A stretch of DNA of 64,000 nucleotides from Oreocharis arfaki. Its lineage: Eukaryota > Chordata > Aves > Passeriformes > Paramythiidae. Within the stretch, counting starts at the first letter, position 1. Each line of letters starts with the position of its first letter. The stretch is taken from positions 1 through 64,000 of the forward strand of contig VZRR01002168.1 of NCBI GenBank assembly GCA_013398015.1. Reading direction: 5' to 3'. Below the pieces are notes generated by a model. It was not told the DNA's origin, ran no database searches, and saw only the letters and a list, made by a program, of their open reading frames with translations. Position numbers and translations under genes: made by a program. Below are positions 24,586 to 39,078 of this stretch, piece after piece.

Positions 24586-27500
24586 CTTCCACACCCAAGC
24601 TCCGAACTGGAAATGCCACCAGACAGAGCGGCAGCTCTCCCACAGGCAGAAAGGGTATGTCAGGAGGTTGCATAAAACCCATTGCTGAGAGCGAACTCTC
24701 CTCTGGGACAAAGCCTGGGCATGCTGCTAATTTTCAAGCCACCAAAAAAAAAGAAATGGACCCTTATTTAATGAGAAAATATTTTGAATACAACCGATGA
24801 GTAAAATTCTAACAGCTTTTTGAAATGTACACACGTTTCAACGAATATTCTTTTTTACTAATGTTGCCACTGAAACTGAATCCTACTCCTAAATTCTTTC
24901 TCAGTGGGAATAGAGTTTCTCTACTGTAATTAATAATAAAAATTAATATGCAGCTATAAACACAGAGAATTCAGCTTTCTGATAAGTCAGTGCACTTTCA
25001 CTGAAGTCAGATTACTTAAATTTACAAAGAAGAGGCCAAACTTAAACATACCACCATTAACAAGTTCAATCACCACAAAAGTTTTGCACAAGAAAATACG
25101 AAACAAAACATTTGGAAAGTGAATCAATGGCAAAAAAACAGAGTGTCCTTATAAAATGTCTATTTACCATCATTCAGCTTGTCATGCTCACTACTGTTTT
25201 AATAACAGTAATTTTAAGAACACTTCTTCCTTTGTGGACTCCTGAAATTCATTGTTATCCTGTTTTTGTGATGTTTCCCATTTAAGTTAGTTTATACTTC
25301 CTCTAGGAACAGAAGAGGCAGTCAGATCACCTGCTGTTCTGAGATGCCTACAATACTTGAACACAATGGGGTGAAACCAGGACAGAAAGTTAGCCCAATT
25401 CTGAATTTCCTGGCTTTGTATTTTCAGTGGGACCTTTCACATCAATTTAATATCCCCATAGGTAGCTGTGCATGTACTCAGAGAAACACACATGCACATA
25501 CACACGCTCTGTACTTACTCAGGACGAAGCTGCAAATTCTAGCACCAAAAGTTCGGATTAAGTGTTTCAGTGTTGTTTCTGAATGCACAATGATGCAGTT
25601 TTACAGAACACTTCTGGATTACGTATTGTAATCTTTTTCCTAATAGGATTGCCACTTGACCAGAGAACAGACTTGCTCTGAGAGCAAAAATTGCTGTCTC
25701 GTAAGAAACGAAGTAGGCAAGGGTCCTGTGGAGCCTGAAGCTAACCAAAGGTAAAGAACTTCAGAGAAAGAAATGACAGATTCACAGTTCCATCTGATTA
25801 ATGGTGTTACAAGAAAATGAACAAAAGCCTGGTTCTTGTGCAAATTCTGAAAGGGTGTTCAGAAAGTCACTTAATTCCAGGTTCTCGTTTAGTCACTGCT
25901 GCATATTCCTCTATTTGCTTATTACCAAGCCCTAAGGTGGAAACAGATGAGAGTTTTATTCTGAACATGAACTAATCAATCAAGCAATGTAAACCTTTCT
26001 AGGTTTTTCATGCCTTCATTTCTCCACCCCCCCAAAAGGAGATAAAATTCAAAAATCTTACAAGAATATAAGAGATTTAAGTATCATGATATTTGTGAAA
26101 CAACGAGACAGCAGTACCCTGTAAGAGTCAAAAAAGGATGAAATCACTCAATAGAGTAAAGAAATCTGCTGTACAAGAATGTTTTTCTTGTTCTCTGCCC
26201 ACCATTCCACCTCTCCCACCCCAAGATTGAACATCTAGTCATTCCAGTGAGAACTCTCTATCCCATGCAAGGAATAAGGAAAAGGAAGCCTGTGGAGAGA
26301 AAAACCAAAAGTGCAAACAAGGGCTTTATCAAAACACACAGGCGCGAGTTTAAGTTTGTGGAGGCATCCCTCATTCAGTCGTTACACAATTTATGAGCTA
26401 ATCAAATTTTCAAAGCTCCTTTTATACCCTCCTTTCATAGTTTTCAGGATGTATTCATATGTACCTCATTTTTAATGCCCACACCAAGGTAAGGAAGACT
26501 CTTACTGCTATAGCCACAGAATGCTTTAATTTTCTGCTTCAGTCTGGAACACACTTCCAAAACTGGACAAAACTGAACGTTAAACAGTTTCCCAAAGCAC
26601 ACTAAAGAGTTCGTCTCTCAAAAGGCAGTTTATTGACGGGCTTGAGGAGCAGAGAGGGAAATCACTGAAATTTAACCCTGAACCCCACGTGAACCCAGGG
26701 ATTGGGACTGCATATTTTCCACTGTCCTGCCATCTGCTGCTTCACAGCACATGGTAATCTTTGGCAACCCCACTGAGAGCTGCCTGGGCTATGGCTCTGT
26801 TCAGACAGGGTGTAGAAAGAAAAGACACTGAGAATGTCATGGCTGACTGACCAGACTACTGAGATCAGAGAGATTATGCCTCATTTGCTCACCAAGCCCT
26901 GCCAAAAGCAACACCATTTAACTGCAGGTACTCAAAACCCAACAGGCATGTTTAAAGGAAAAGTAGGCTAAAAAAGAGGACCATTCATAACATGCATTTG
27001 TTTGGGACACTGTAGCTACGACCTTTTGGCAATTACTCATGAGAGTTTTAAAAGACAGTTTACAGTGCCCAGCACTTCAGGTACAAGTGATATCTGACAG
27101 AAAGTATCTCACCCGATTGCAGGACACACCAACCTGAGATATGACTCAAGGCAGGAGTAAAAAAAGGGACTTAATAGCCCAAGAAACAGACATAAACAGA
27201 GAAAAAACATAGCTGTTATTTTGAAACAGCTACAGTCTGTTTATCTCCTGGCTGTGAAATGCTGCACAGTATGGGAGTGCGAGGGTTTGGTACTTATATG
27301 CATAACCTTCATATGTCATCTCATGACAGGGGACCTCCCTTGAGCCAAAGCCAAATCTACATTTGCTCCCCAGAGCACCCCCACTAGGCTCCAGATGCAG
27401 CAGACGAAGAATCAGCTCTCAGACTCTGATTTCCTCTGACCACACTGTTCTGAATAAGGGCCCCCAACCCTTCCAGTGATTAAATATCAAGTGTTTACAC

Positions 27501-28077
27501 ACAGACTAACTGACTTTCAAAATGATGACTCTAAAAGCTAAGGAATATTTCAGAAGTGTCTCAGAACTGCTAAGGTATATTTTTAGGGGTGTTGGACCTG
27601 CTAGAACATTAACGTAGGATTTTTTGAGTCTTATCATGTTGACAACAACCACCTGTTATTAATGTATCTCTCTCCCTCATCCTCCCTGCTTCTGCCTGAA
27701 GTACTAGAAATAAATATGTAATTCTATATATGGGTCTACAGCAACATCCTGCCCTATTTCTTCACTCAAATACTGATCTTGGAAATGACCGTGTTTTCTA
27801 TCTGTTTAGGGAAAAAAAGGCACTTTGATAAGATAAGCTTCTCCAGGGGCTGCAGAACTATGGTTGGCAGACATCAGGGGTGACAAATGCTCTTCTAATT
27901 GCAAAGGGACACTACAAAATTGTCCTCTGATGGGGAATAGACAATCGCTGTCACCCTTTCTTCTTCCCTGCTGCTCTACTGCCTCCACTCTGTCTGCCTC
28001 ACAGGGAGATCAGGAAAGAGACAGAAAAAAGCCATGTAAGAGAAGAGAAACAGGCATCTTTTCCCCAGTTCCAGCTG

Positions 28078-28120
28078 TGTTGGAGCCAACAGGCTCTGTT
28101 GGAGCCAACAGGCTCTGTTG
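28078..28120. repeat. 19-bp tandem duplication
   Basis: The unit TGTTGGAGCCAACAGGCTC occurs twice without mismatch (28078-28096 and 28097-28115), followed by a third partial copy, TGTTG. Each unit contains the inverted pair GTTGG/CCAAC, and the junction forms a second pair, GGCTC/GAGCC. The perfect identity suggests a recent slippage duplication. Confidence 0.92.
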
Positions 28121-31100
28121 TTTTGATGATTCCAGGACCCTCACATCTCATTCGATCCCTGCTTGACAGAAGTGCACAGCAGAGGTGGGAATGTCTTGCA
28201 GACTTACAGAGGGAGCTTCTGAAACTCCTCAGGCTGTTCCCTCCAAGACAGGGCCCGTCTTTCTGAGAGCTGGAGTCAAATAACCTTGACACCAACCTCT
28301 GGTTAGTAAGCAAGACAGGAGCAATGTGGTAAAATGAGTAAGGCAAAGAGATTGAACTTGCTTTCCACTCTGTTTTTCTTTTGATTTGAACACATATCTT
28401 GAAAAGGAGTAGGTTTGAAGTAATAAGTTACCCACTAACACTCTCAGTTTTAACTTCTCTGCTGCTAAGCCCTCCTGAATCAGAGCTCCCGCTCCCACTC
28501 TCCTTGACTCATAACCTCAGTGACAGCCACAAAGCTGGGCAGAGACACTTTATAAAGTGTACTAAATGAAGCAACTTTCAGTAATAACAAGGACTGGCAG
28601 GTAGCCATGTTAGAGGAGGAAAGACCTAGTAGGAATGTCCTGCAGCATAAAAGTCTCTGTTGTTCTCATTACTGCAGAGGAAGAAAATCTCTTTAAATGT
28701 TTTTGATTCAAATGATCATTTGACAGAAACAACGGACAAGACAAATGGCTGTAAAACAAGGCAATTGGATTTCCTACTGCTACAATATCTTACTTGGCTC
28801 CCATGACACAATTTCTCTGTTATTCTGCCTTGCCATGGTAAAGTAAACTTACAGGCTACCCAGAAAACAGATGAGTGTAATCAGTCCTTTATAAATTATA
28901 TCCCTTCACTCAAAGAAAGCAAATAACTTTGCCTGCTCTATAATAACTGTTTCTAATACTTCATTTATTCTTTAAATTGTTTATAAAACACTTCAAGAGA
29001 GGTCAAGATGAGAGGGCAACAATAATTGGAGATTAAGGAGACTCTCTAAGTATTTTGCACCTGTGAGTAAACACTTTGGTAATTATTATGATACGAGATA
29101 GATCTAGTAAAAAACCCCCAACAGCTTATTTATGATTTTCTTGAACATACATGTTATTTCATCTGAGAGGGAGCCTCCAATCTTTTCCGGAGCTATTTCA
29201 ATTCAAATTTAAGCAGCTGCAAATTTGTCTGATGTCATGTGACTGGCAAGTCAATAACAACAGATTTAACCTGGTCTCCTGTGGAAGGAACATAAAGAAA
29301 CAATGAGCCAAGGGTAAGCAATATTCTCCTGAAGCTTTTTCCAAGTCCCCTGAGGAAGCAGGGACCTTCCTCCTCAGAGACAGATATGTTAAATCCCACA
29401 GAGTCAAGAACAAGCAGAACTGAGCCTGAAGGACAGAGATGTGAATTAACATGCAGGACTGGTGTTCAGATGGAGTTTCAGAAAGGACTTTCTAATAAAA
29501 AGGGGACATCATGTCCTTTTACAGTCTCTGTGACATGGTTCTGCCCACTCTGGTTTTTGTTCTTCCTATGCCCATGCACAGCAGTAGCAGTGGTCATGGC
29601 ACCATGCTGGAAAAGGGAATGGAATAAACTCTGCAACACCATCTCTTGAGCTGCTGGGTGTCACAACTGTGCAGATACCTAATGCAGCTGAAATCCGACA
29701 TATCGATTAATACTAAACCACACTTCGGAAGTACATATGGACAAAATTATATTAAACCTTTAAACACTCTACCCAGTGATTTCTTTTAAAATAGTTACAA
29801 TTTAACATGTCAGAAAAAAAATTGCTTCTTAGTAATTTTTCTGCACAGCCCAGAAGAGGTTGCTAAAGAAACCACTAGTGCACCCTAATCTCCCTACCAA
29901 TTTAAAAGAGAATCCAAACCAAGTTCCTGAAAAAGAAAAAACAATCAAATTCTGAGTAGTTATACAGAAATAATAAACTTAAACATGACAAAAATATTTG
30001 CTGAGGAATTTGAAAGTAGACAGGGCTATAGACATACTGGCTTACGAAAATAAAGTTAAATTTTTAAGTTATTCTGAGGAGTTTCAAGGGAATTTAGTAA
30101 ACAGTATTTGATTCATGACAAAGTGCTCTCTTTATCCATTTTATATGGTAAGGTTATAAAAATGCAGATTCAAAATTCAGATTTTATATCATTCCCCTTT
30201 ATTTCTTTTTACCCCATGTTTCCTTGATCTCCTCAAAGGCACAAAGTCATGTAGAGCTAGACACAAACACAACCTCTCTCCAAACTGCTTCAGTCTAATA
30301 CCAAATCAATACAGATTATTTCCACATAAAAAAGCAACTGAACCACAGCTGTTACCTGAAGCAAATTCTTTGTTTACCCTAACGCAGAACCAAACCAAGA
30401 ATAAAATACCTGATTATTGGATCAGAATAATTAGCAGAGAATTTTCAGAGGAAGTTCCCTAATCACTTTAATTTACATTTAAAAATTTTGCATTTTTCAG
30501 CTTGAACTAATTCAGAAATACCAGTGCAGATAAATAATTATTGATTTGTCCAAATTGAACTGACTTGTCAGAGTCTAAGAAAAATCAGATCTGAACCAAG
30601 CAATGTTCATGTTGTTTTACCTGGGGTTTTTTTAGTTATTGGTATTTTTCAAACATCACAAGTCCAGGAAACACAATTGTGTACAGGAAACACAATCTTC
30701 CATTTTAAAAATTAATTATATTAATCTAAGCAGTGTCTCCCACAAACATTATTGTAGAGTAAAATGGAAATAAGGCTAAACTAACATTTCAAGGTAGCTG
30801 CTGTCTACATCAGTACATAGTTGAGAAGTTCTGCTTTAGAAGTAGAGAATAAGGACCTCTTAGAACTATTTTGTTTATGTCTTGAAAGCTCTTTGTGAGG
30901 TATCTTTAAAATATGTAAGACTCCCAGGGCTTAGAAAAATCTGAATGGTCTTATCACTAAACAGCAGGTTTCAAAATCAGATAAAGGCAACTGAGATTTT
31001 ATCAAAAAATAACTTACTGCATTGTGTGTCTGTAAAGTATTTCTTTCCTGACAGGCTACAGAAAAAATAAGAGGCATTTCTGTTAATCCACTGAGGATTA

Positions 31101-31689
31101 ATGTTCTAATTTTTTGCATTTTATTAGTCTCAAGGAAAAGCATATTTTAAAAAGTGTTGAATCTTTCATATTTTTTTTACTTAATCCCAAGGCTTTTGTA
31201 TTAAATATTAAACTATCTGATTTTAACTAATATAAACAACACTGAGTTTGAACCCTCATGTACATTATCAGTTAGGACAATTTTGATTTATCCTTTTACA
31301 GAAAATTTTACTGAACACACTGAATTTTACTGAATGCTTTCATCAGACTCTCACGTACAGGCAGCCACCTTCAAGCATCATCCACATACTCATACACACG
31401 CATAATTTTGGAAAAAATGAATGAACATTCCCTGATGACTCTGTGGGTTTCTCCATGGGTGTTGATGCCTGGTTATCGCTGTCTATAAATGTGACGGTAA
31501 ACCAGATGATATCACCACACCACCAAACCCACAATGAACCTGTAGAACCAAAGTGACAGGAGACACTTAACTTACTCGCAAGTAGACCAGAGTTGTGCAA
31601 TAACTGCAGCACACTAATGAAATCAAACCCAGTATTGCTTCATCCCACGATTTCAAAACAAAGAGCTTCTTTAAGTGCAATTTAAGATT

Positions 31690-31717
31690 ATGATGCTTTT
31701 CTCAAGAAAAGCATCAT
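31690..31717. repeat. 28-nt near-perfect palindrome
   Basis: The 13-nt arm ATGATGCTTTTCT (31690-31702) is the exact reverse complement of AGAAAAGCATCAT (31705-31717), with only CA between. It would form a cruciform or RNA hairpin with a minimal loop. No larger transposon ends were identified around it. Confidence 0.9.
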
Positions 31718-32384
31718 CGTGAGACATAGCAAAAATTTAATAACGACCTGTTATTCACTGGCCACTTTTCTGACACCATTTTGGCAATAGATCTTGGATT
31801 CACCAGCACGGTAAAAACTGTTGCCAGTTCCTTAGTAAAACAAGCACTTTCAGAACTAAGTAGCAAAGGTAGCATTTCCCTACTGTTGTTACATGAAGTC
31901 AAGCTTTCAAGTTCCCAGCCTGAGTTACTGTTACACCAATCTTGCTCTGCTTTTCGTAAATATTGCAAGATCTGCCGGGACCATGAAATATGCTAAAAAT
32001 AAAACAACTGTATATGTGCTACGCTCTTTTTTTTTAACCTTATTCTTGTGCAAATCTCTAACATCACATATAATTTTCACCAAAATTCAGATGATTCAAA
32101 TCACTACCTGGAAGCTGAAGGACATCTGGACAGGTTATGGCCCAGGGCACAGGGCAGTTATTCAGAAAAGGAGAAGCACTTCCCCTGTCTAGTTTTAGAC
32201 CATACAGAGAGGAGAGGTTTGTCCATGACACACGAATTGCAGATGCTTTACCCCAATAGAGCGTGAGTACAAGCCACACTACTAACTTGCATCAGTCCAT
32301 CCCATTCCCTCATTTTCCCTAAAGGGTCAGGACTTGAGAGGAGGAAGGTGCATCCCTGCTGAAAAACATGTTAAAATTAACAAC

Positions 32385-32420
32385 TACTGGCCTGATTTTC
32401 AGTGGCAGATATATGCAATA
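32385..32420. repeat. Relic repeat end (GGCCTGATTTTCAG)
   Basis: ACTGGCCTGATTTTCAGTGGC at 32387-32406 matches the terminal motif of a palindromic sauropsid repeat whose ends read GGCCTGATTTTCAGAGGTGC. The other half of the element was not found, so only a fragment is called. Confidence 0.4.
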
Positions 32421-35400
32421 CTTACAGAAACAAACAGCAGGGGAATAAAAAAGAAGTATTTTCATGACGCGCATTATGGTCACTTTAAAAAGGATTGACT
32501 TTGCTCTACATTCAACAGCACTTCAGTATAAATATTTAAAATTAAGTATAATACTGATGCCATCTTGAACCAATGAAGTTTTGAAGACCACGGATAATTT
32601 CCAGTTTACTGCATCTTCAAGAATTACATAAAATTTGGGAATCGAAAGAATTTTCCTGACCTTGGGAAGTGCACAGTGTCTCCATTTACCTTGAAGCAGT
32701 GCAATAATGGTAAAGAAAGATCTTGGTGGTTATTTTTACAGTCTGCAGCAAATAGAAACTCAGTGTGAGAGCACAGAGTGTACCACACCAGGAGTATCCC
32801 TAATGGATCCATAGATGCCTACCAGTGACTCAGAATATGGGCATGAGGTGGGGCTGAGAAGAGGAAGGTGTCAGCAGGAAAGCACAAAGAAGATTTATAA
32901 CCTGAAGAAGCAACTGTTCCAAATTTTTTAAAAAAGAAACGGAACGTAAAATATTTCTGAGTGTTACTGATGGTTTTTTTCATGTCTTCTGGACTTGTCT
33001 TAAATCCAGAATGAGCTCTAGATTCTTCCAGATTCGCACTGCCTACACCTGGGATTACTATAGGATTTTGTAAAGTTCTGCAAATATTCTCAATCCACCT
33101 ATTGATGGATATTGATGCAATGAATAAACATCTTAAATCTCTTTTAATGTAAGGATTGTAGTATAAATGAGGAGAAAAAAAAAGGATGTAAACTGAAGGT
33201 CTGAGTTGCTTTACTGGATAATTCATTACTACTTATAAGTTGATTCACATATAATGGCACGAAATCAAGGCCTTGACTTCAAAAATAAAAATCCATCATT
33301 ATTGCTGCAACATTTCTACAGCAGTAGTTCTCAAATTCATGTGTCCGAGGGCAAAATATTCAGAGAAAGTAGAGAAAACATGATACTGTATTCTCTCTGT
33401 TGGCTTGGGTTTCATTTGCTTTCCTGTACCAAAGAGCAACCCTGAAGGGTTTCATGGGAAACCTGCTAAGTGTCTGTCTCAACAGCTATCATTCTATAGG
33501 GGTGAGATACAATACACATCAAAATATGCAACTGATATTACAACATCTAAATAGCACGGGGTATCTAGTTTAATTACAATGCTTTGGGCCATAGCTTTCA
33601 TTTGCCAATCATTGCCTAACAATTAAGTAGAACATAATTAAATTTTAAGAGTCTAAGAAAGGCAAATCCTTGAAAAGGAAATATTTTAACACGGTTGGCA
33701 AGGTGTGCAAACATCAACCGTGTGGGAAACACACGTAGCTGACAGTATATACACTGCTATAACTCCTCATAACAGAGGTTAAAGTCTGTTCAAAAATACT
33801 TGCAATTAGATAGATAAAACTGGCACAAATCAGCAGTCTGCCAGCTGTTGGGATTTTCAGCTACTTCAGTGACAACAGGATGTGCTTATAAGTGTAAAAC
33901 TTTTGTGCATCTCCAAAAAGTACATAATGCATGTGATGGTCTGAAATCAACCTACACATGCAATGTTTGTCTGCATGGGTTTTCTTCTTATTTTTAAACA
34001 CATTTCTGGGAACTGTAAGTGAAACACTTAGTGAAATCAAGAGAGAAAGAAAACTGTTCCTAAGTTCAAACCCAGCTCTGACCAAATGCACTAACCTTCT
34101 CTCAGATAAAGCAGCTTACCTTCCTACAATTGCTGTAAAATCCCACCACATGATGAATCTTATCAGAGGTGACACCTAACCACATTGCATTTCTCACTTA
34201 CTTGTTTTTAATGAACCCTGACAACTTTGTTGAGGAATAATCAACTGACATTTCCTTCTGCAGTGTTTTCTGAACCACTAGTGGTAGAATTGTTTTATTG
34301 AGAATTAGAGTCTCTCCTGTTCAGTTTCCTATATCTGAAATGTCTCAGCATGTTGATTTCAAATAACTTTCTGAAACAGCATGCACTTTGAATAGATTTA
34401 CTTCTGTTTTAATTTTTTTTTACATTATGCATGACTAAGTAGAGGGAATTGTCAACCTTTTGGAGAGCTATTTTAGGGAAAACAGGATGCACGCTGCTGA
34501 GAAAATGTTTCAGATACTAAGATGGGCCAGGTAAGTCTGGCAGTCACTCCACACCTATAAGCTGTATGACCAGGTTTGCAAGTTTCTGGGCCTGGTAGGT
34601 GATGCCCAAAATTTGAAAGTTGTGGAATAAGGCTTACAGAGTCACATACTCAACAGCCTTGCAGTGATACCCAGGACTCTGAAGATGAGCTGTAAGCAAT
34701 TTCTAATGTTTTCTCCTTCATAGTCTCAGGGGAACGCTGATGTTGGATTACATAGCAGGAGGAAGACAAAGAAGTACTCTAGTGTATCACATGAGAAATC
34801 TATATATTTGACAAAATTTTTATCATAGTAAGACACAGGTCTTCAGAAGTCTAAGAAATCATTAATATGTCAACAATGCCTAAAATATTTAACATTCATT
34901 ACTTACAGAATATCAGCAATGTAAGATAGATTAATTTATGCAACATCTCTTGAAATAATGATGGGACCTTTGCTCTTTGTGTGATTTTTTTTCCTTTCTT
35001 GCCTCTATTTCAGAATACAATGATATTTAATGGCGTACAATGGAACAAAATCATCATGTAGATGCAACTGCAAGCAAAAATGGCTCAAGGAATTTCTTGA
35101 CAGAAGCAAGAAATACAGAAGAGTTTGGCCCTGGCTGAGTCCCCACATCTGGGACAACTGTATCCTTCAGTATGCTCTCTTGTCCTAGGCTCTGGGTACC
35201 ACTGAACAGTGACCTAACCACACATTCAAAGGAGGTGTTATGCCCCAGCTAAAGTGGTTTCCTTCAGAGAGCATCTCACACAAAGCAGCTCGGACTGGAT
35301 TCCCACAGAGCCCCGGACTGCTCAGGCAGCGGGCTGGGGTGCATCTTTTAGGCATGGTCTCTTACCCATCAGCTACCACAGTCTGAGATGACCACACTGT

Positions 35401-37701
35401 ATCAATACTGTCTCCTATACTCTCCCATAATGTTCCAGCCAGGCCAGTGGGATAAGTCAGCTAAATGGACTTCTGGCTGAAACCAGTTCTGTTCTTGTGA
35501 CCTTCTGCAAATTCCGCATTCACTTTAAGCTAGTTTGTAAAATGCAAGCTGTAAATCTCACAATTCTTGCTTGTATTTCACTTCCTGTTCTCATTTATAC
35601 ATGTACAAGAAGAGCACAATGGTCACATTTTCCATTGTGCTTTGCCTGGGGAAAAATAAATGTAAAAAAGGGAAAAAATAGGGGAATAGGCACATAAAAC
35701 ACATTATTTCTAAAAATCCTGCTACAATTTTGTGCATTAATGAAGACATAAGAACACTACAGGTGAGATATATACTCTGCCACTCCATTTCCCATTACAG
35801 ACTTCCATAAATTCCACAGCACTTTATTTCAAAGTTTTCAGCTGATATTTGAGATAAAAAAGTCTGCAAATTTTAGTATAAGAAAGTAACACTGATATAT
35901 GTTAATATAACTAGAGGAATGTTAAGAATTACTTGGTAAAGTTTTCTAAATTTAATAGGTTTGACATTTTGTAAATTGTGGGGGTACTCTGCCCCTTTTT
36001 TTTTTTTTAGATTTAAAAAAAAAGTTGAAATCAATCATGGAAGACAGCAAAACTTGTAATCTACTTTCTTCTCAACACAGTATAAGCCACAAAACAGCAC
36101 ATGATTTAATGACGAAAAGATGCTTCTGATAAGATAATAATTTGCTCAAGGAGAGATCTGAGTTGTGAATGCAGCTGTTCCAAAAAATCTAAACCCACAG
36201 GCAAGAAGTTTTCATACAAGCTATATCCATAACTACTTAGATAAACTGGTGATAGACCCCAGGAAAGTACATTATATAGGGAAATGAAGAATCGGGGCTA
36301 CTTTGAGACTGAAAAGGAAAAAAAAAAGAGATGGTAAAGATTACCACTAACTATTGTTACAAAGACTGAATCAAGAAGATTTCAGTAGTCAGACTGTTCA
36401 ACACAATACCTTACTTCATCAATGACTCACTTTAGAAAAATATCTTTTTATATATTCTGATTCAGTACACTTACATGATTGTTTCATTCCCAGATGTGAC
36501 AAGTTCCATGGCACTGACCTGGATTACTTGGATGCCCAAAACTAGGGGCAGGCAGAAATGGTCTTACTCTTCAGTTCTTATTTCAGATGTCTCATACTGC
36601 TTTTAAAACACAAGCTCATGAAGGGAAACCCACTCGTATTTTGGTGTGCTCGCACTGCCTTCATGTCTCAGTATTGGCTAGCACTGGGAAAGTGGCACTA
36701 GAAATATAAGGTTAATATGGTTTATTAGCAACATAAGAACCAGACAAAAAATCTCCACATTTTCTGATGTGCTCTGATCTGTATTAATTGGTCAGTAGCA
36801 GGTTCAACATCATCACAATTAACTGAATTTACTTATTTTGTAACACCAAATCTTTTTCAAGGGGAAAACACATGTACTTAGGTAAAACAGAAGGAAGGTA
36901 TTACCCTGCAATTTTCTATTATTACAGTCAATATTGCTGCAAATTCATTGTGCAAGTAGCCCCTAGTGCCCACATTTATCCCCAGTGACGTCTGACTGCA
37001 TGTGTAGATAAGGGAACACCTGCATGGATCACTTAGCAGGATCAGTCTCGCAGCAGGGCGAAAAAGCCAGTAAGAATGCATGTCTTCAGGACACTGCATG
37101 CTTTCTCTGTTGAAACACGCAAACTAAAAAGCATGAAATGATCTTGGCTGCTCTATAGCACATAAATGTCTGAGTAAGTCCTTTTACATTGGCCATGGTA
37201 CCTTGCCATCAAGTTTTCAATGTGCAAGGCAGACATCCTTGACGACACCAGCCAGCCTGTATTCTCCTCCAGCAAGGAGTAAGAGAGTCACAAGCAATAC
37301 CCTGCTGACTTTTTGTGTTTAGTTATGGGTTTGGAAATTTTGTATTAAATGAAGGAGATGTAGCTCTGCACTGAAAAGTTTACATACTTAATGTCTTCCA
37401 CAGGCCTCAACTTACAAAAAAAGCACCAGGAAAAGCCCTTAGTATTTCCAGTGATACTAGGTTGACCAAGCTTCTCTCTCTCACAGAAAGTGTCTTAGGA
37501 GATTAGCAATTAGTCTCCTCAACCACAGACATGAGAAAGGGGAATCTGGCAGATGTTGACTACATCTCTATAGAGTAGATGCAGAAGAGCAGCTGTTACA
37601 GTAGGGATTGCACGCATTTCTTGTGAAAGTCAGTAGCAGATGTCACCATCTGCTTCTGCCTTCTCTATGAAATAGAGACAAAAGGGAGACTAAATCTGAT
37701 C

Positions 37702-37716
37702 AAAAAAAAAAAAAAA
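37702..37716. repeat. Poly-A run (15)
   Basis: A homopolymer of 15 A after CTGATC. The upstream 300 nt show no retrogene or SINE that I recognise. Confidence 0.9.
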
Positions 37717-39001
37717 GGTGACAACAAAAGCCATAAAACCAAAAGACACACACCTACTTACAGTGAGTAGGGGAAACTCTTACCCCCTTCTCCCTGGCAA
37801 ACCTGACACCCAGATGCATAATAAAAGGAAAGAACATTGTTCTTTCCCTATTCTGTTTAAGATATGATTTCTTTTCATTTTAGTCTTACTACATGTACTC
37901 TGACAACATTCAGCCTTCAATCTAACACCTAGCCATTTCCACCCTGGCTGAAAGAGATCACAGAAATGAGCAGTTGTATCCTTTCCCTCTGGCTATACAG
38001 CAGTGGTCTGATGACAACTGCTTTACCAGAGTTGGTATCAGACACACAAAAATTCCCTACTGAATGATCTACACAATGATGTCATGTGTGCAGGCAAAGT
38101 ACTACTTAGGGGGAAAAAAACCCAACAAAAACCAAACAAAACTTCTGTTGCATTGTGTCAGGAAACATGCTGTACATGTTTGTACATCTTGGCAGATTAA
38201 GATCAGATGAGGCAAGCAGTGAAGTGGTTAACCAAATCAGAAAGTTATCTCAGACATCCAAATGCACATCTTGTAAACCTGAGACAACGTCTTACACAGA
38301 ACTGAAGACAGAAAACAGTAAGGGCTTGTCTGGGATGAAGCAAATGACACTGTCAACAAGTAGTTTGCTTTCCCACTCAGAAAAGGAGGTATTAGTGAGA
38401 TCCAGAGCCCAACAAAAGAACAGGAATCTTTCCAATTAAGTAAAGAAAGTTTTGGTTCAAGCCCCAGCTTTCCTGAAAACTAGACTTGCTAATTGCCCCA
38501 CTCTTCCACTGTCAAAACTGTCATCTCACTGAACAGAAGTATCTTTCCAATATTGCTATAGGGCAAACATTTCCACACTAATAATATTGGGAGACATCTC
38601 CAGCTACCACTAGCAACTTGATGGCCACCACCTCCCCCATTCGGTATCCCAGAGTGTTGTGGGAGGGGAGAGGAAAAAACATACATCATTCTGGAAAAGT
38701 TTTTTAGGTTTTCTTTTGTTTGTTCATTTTTGAATACAGAGACTGCCTTGTAGCTACTGTAGAACATACTGCTTTTCAGCTTGTGTCATACTTAGACAAT
38801 AAATAAGCTTCAGAAATGGAAGATCCCATTCACCTTGGCATGACCATAAATCAGGAAACTCTTGAGCTATACCTGGATAAAATGGATGAAAGTAACTGAA
38901 GAAATCAGCTTTAGCAAAGTATACTGCTAATACAGGTCTTTTCTCCAAAGGAAGCAAGTCATGCTTATCTTACATTACCAGACCATTACTGGAAGTACTA
39001 T

Positions 39002-39078
39002 GCCAGACCCTTAGCTGGCATAAATCAACACGACCCTACTCACTTCAGTGCAGCTGTGTTGATTTATGTGAGCTGAAA
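39002..39078. repeat. Relic palindromic amniote repeat (MITE-like)
   Basis: Two 18-nt arms, at 39014-39031 (GCTGGCATAAATCAACAC) and 39056-39073 (GTGTTGATTTATGTGAGC), are inverted copies matching at 16 of 18 positions, separated by 24 nt that include CACTTCAGTG. The layout matches a repeat I know from turtle, crocodile and bird genomes: GGCCAGATCC-like ends, an AGCTGGTATAAATCA arm and a CATTGACTTCAATG core. I do not recall its database name with certainty. It is a non-coding, long-dead element, probably of non-autonomous DNA transposon type. Confidence 0.72.
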
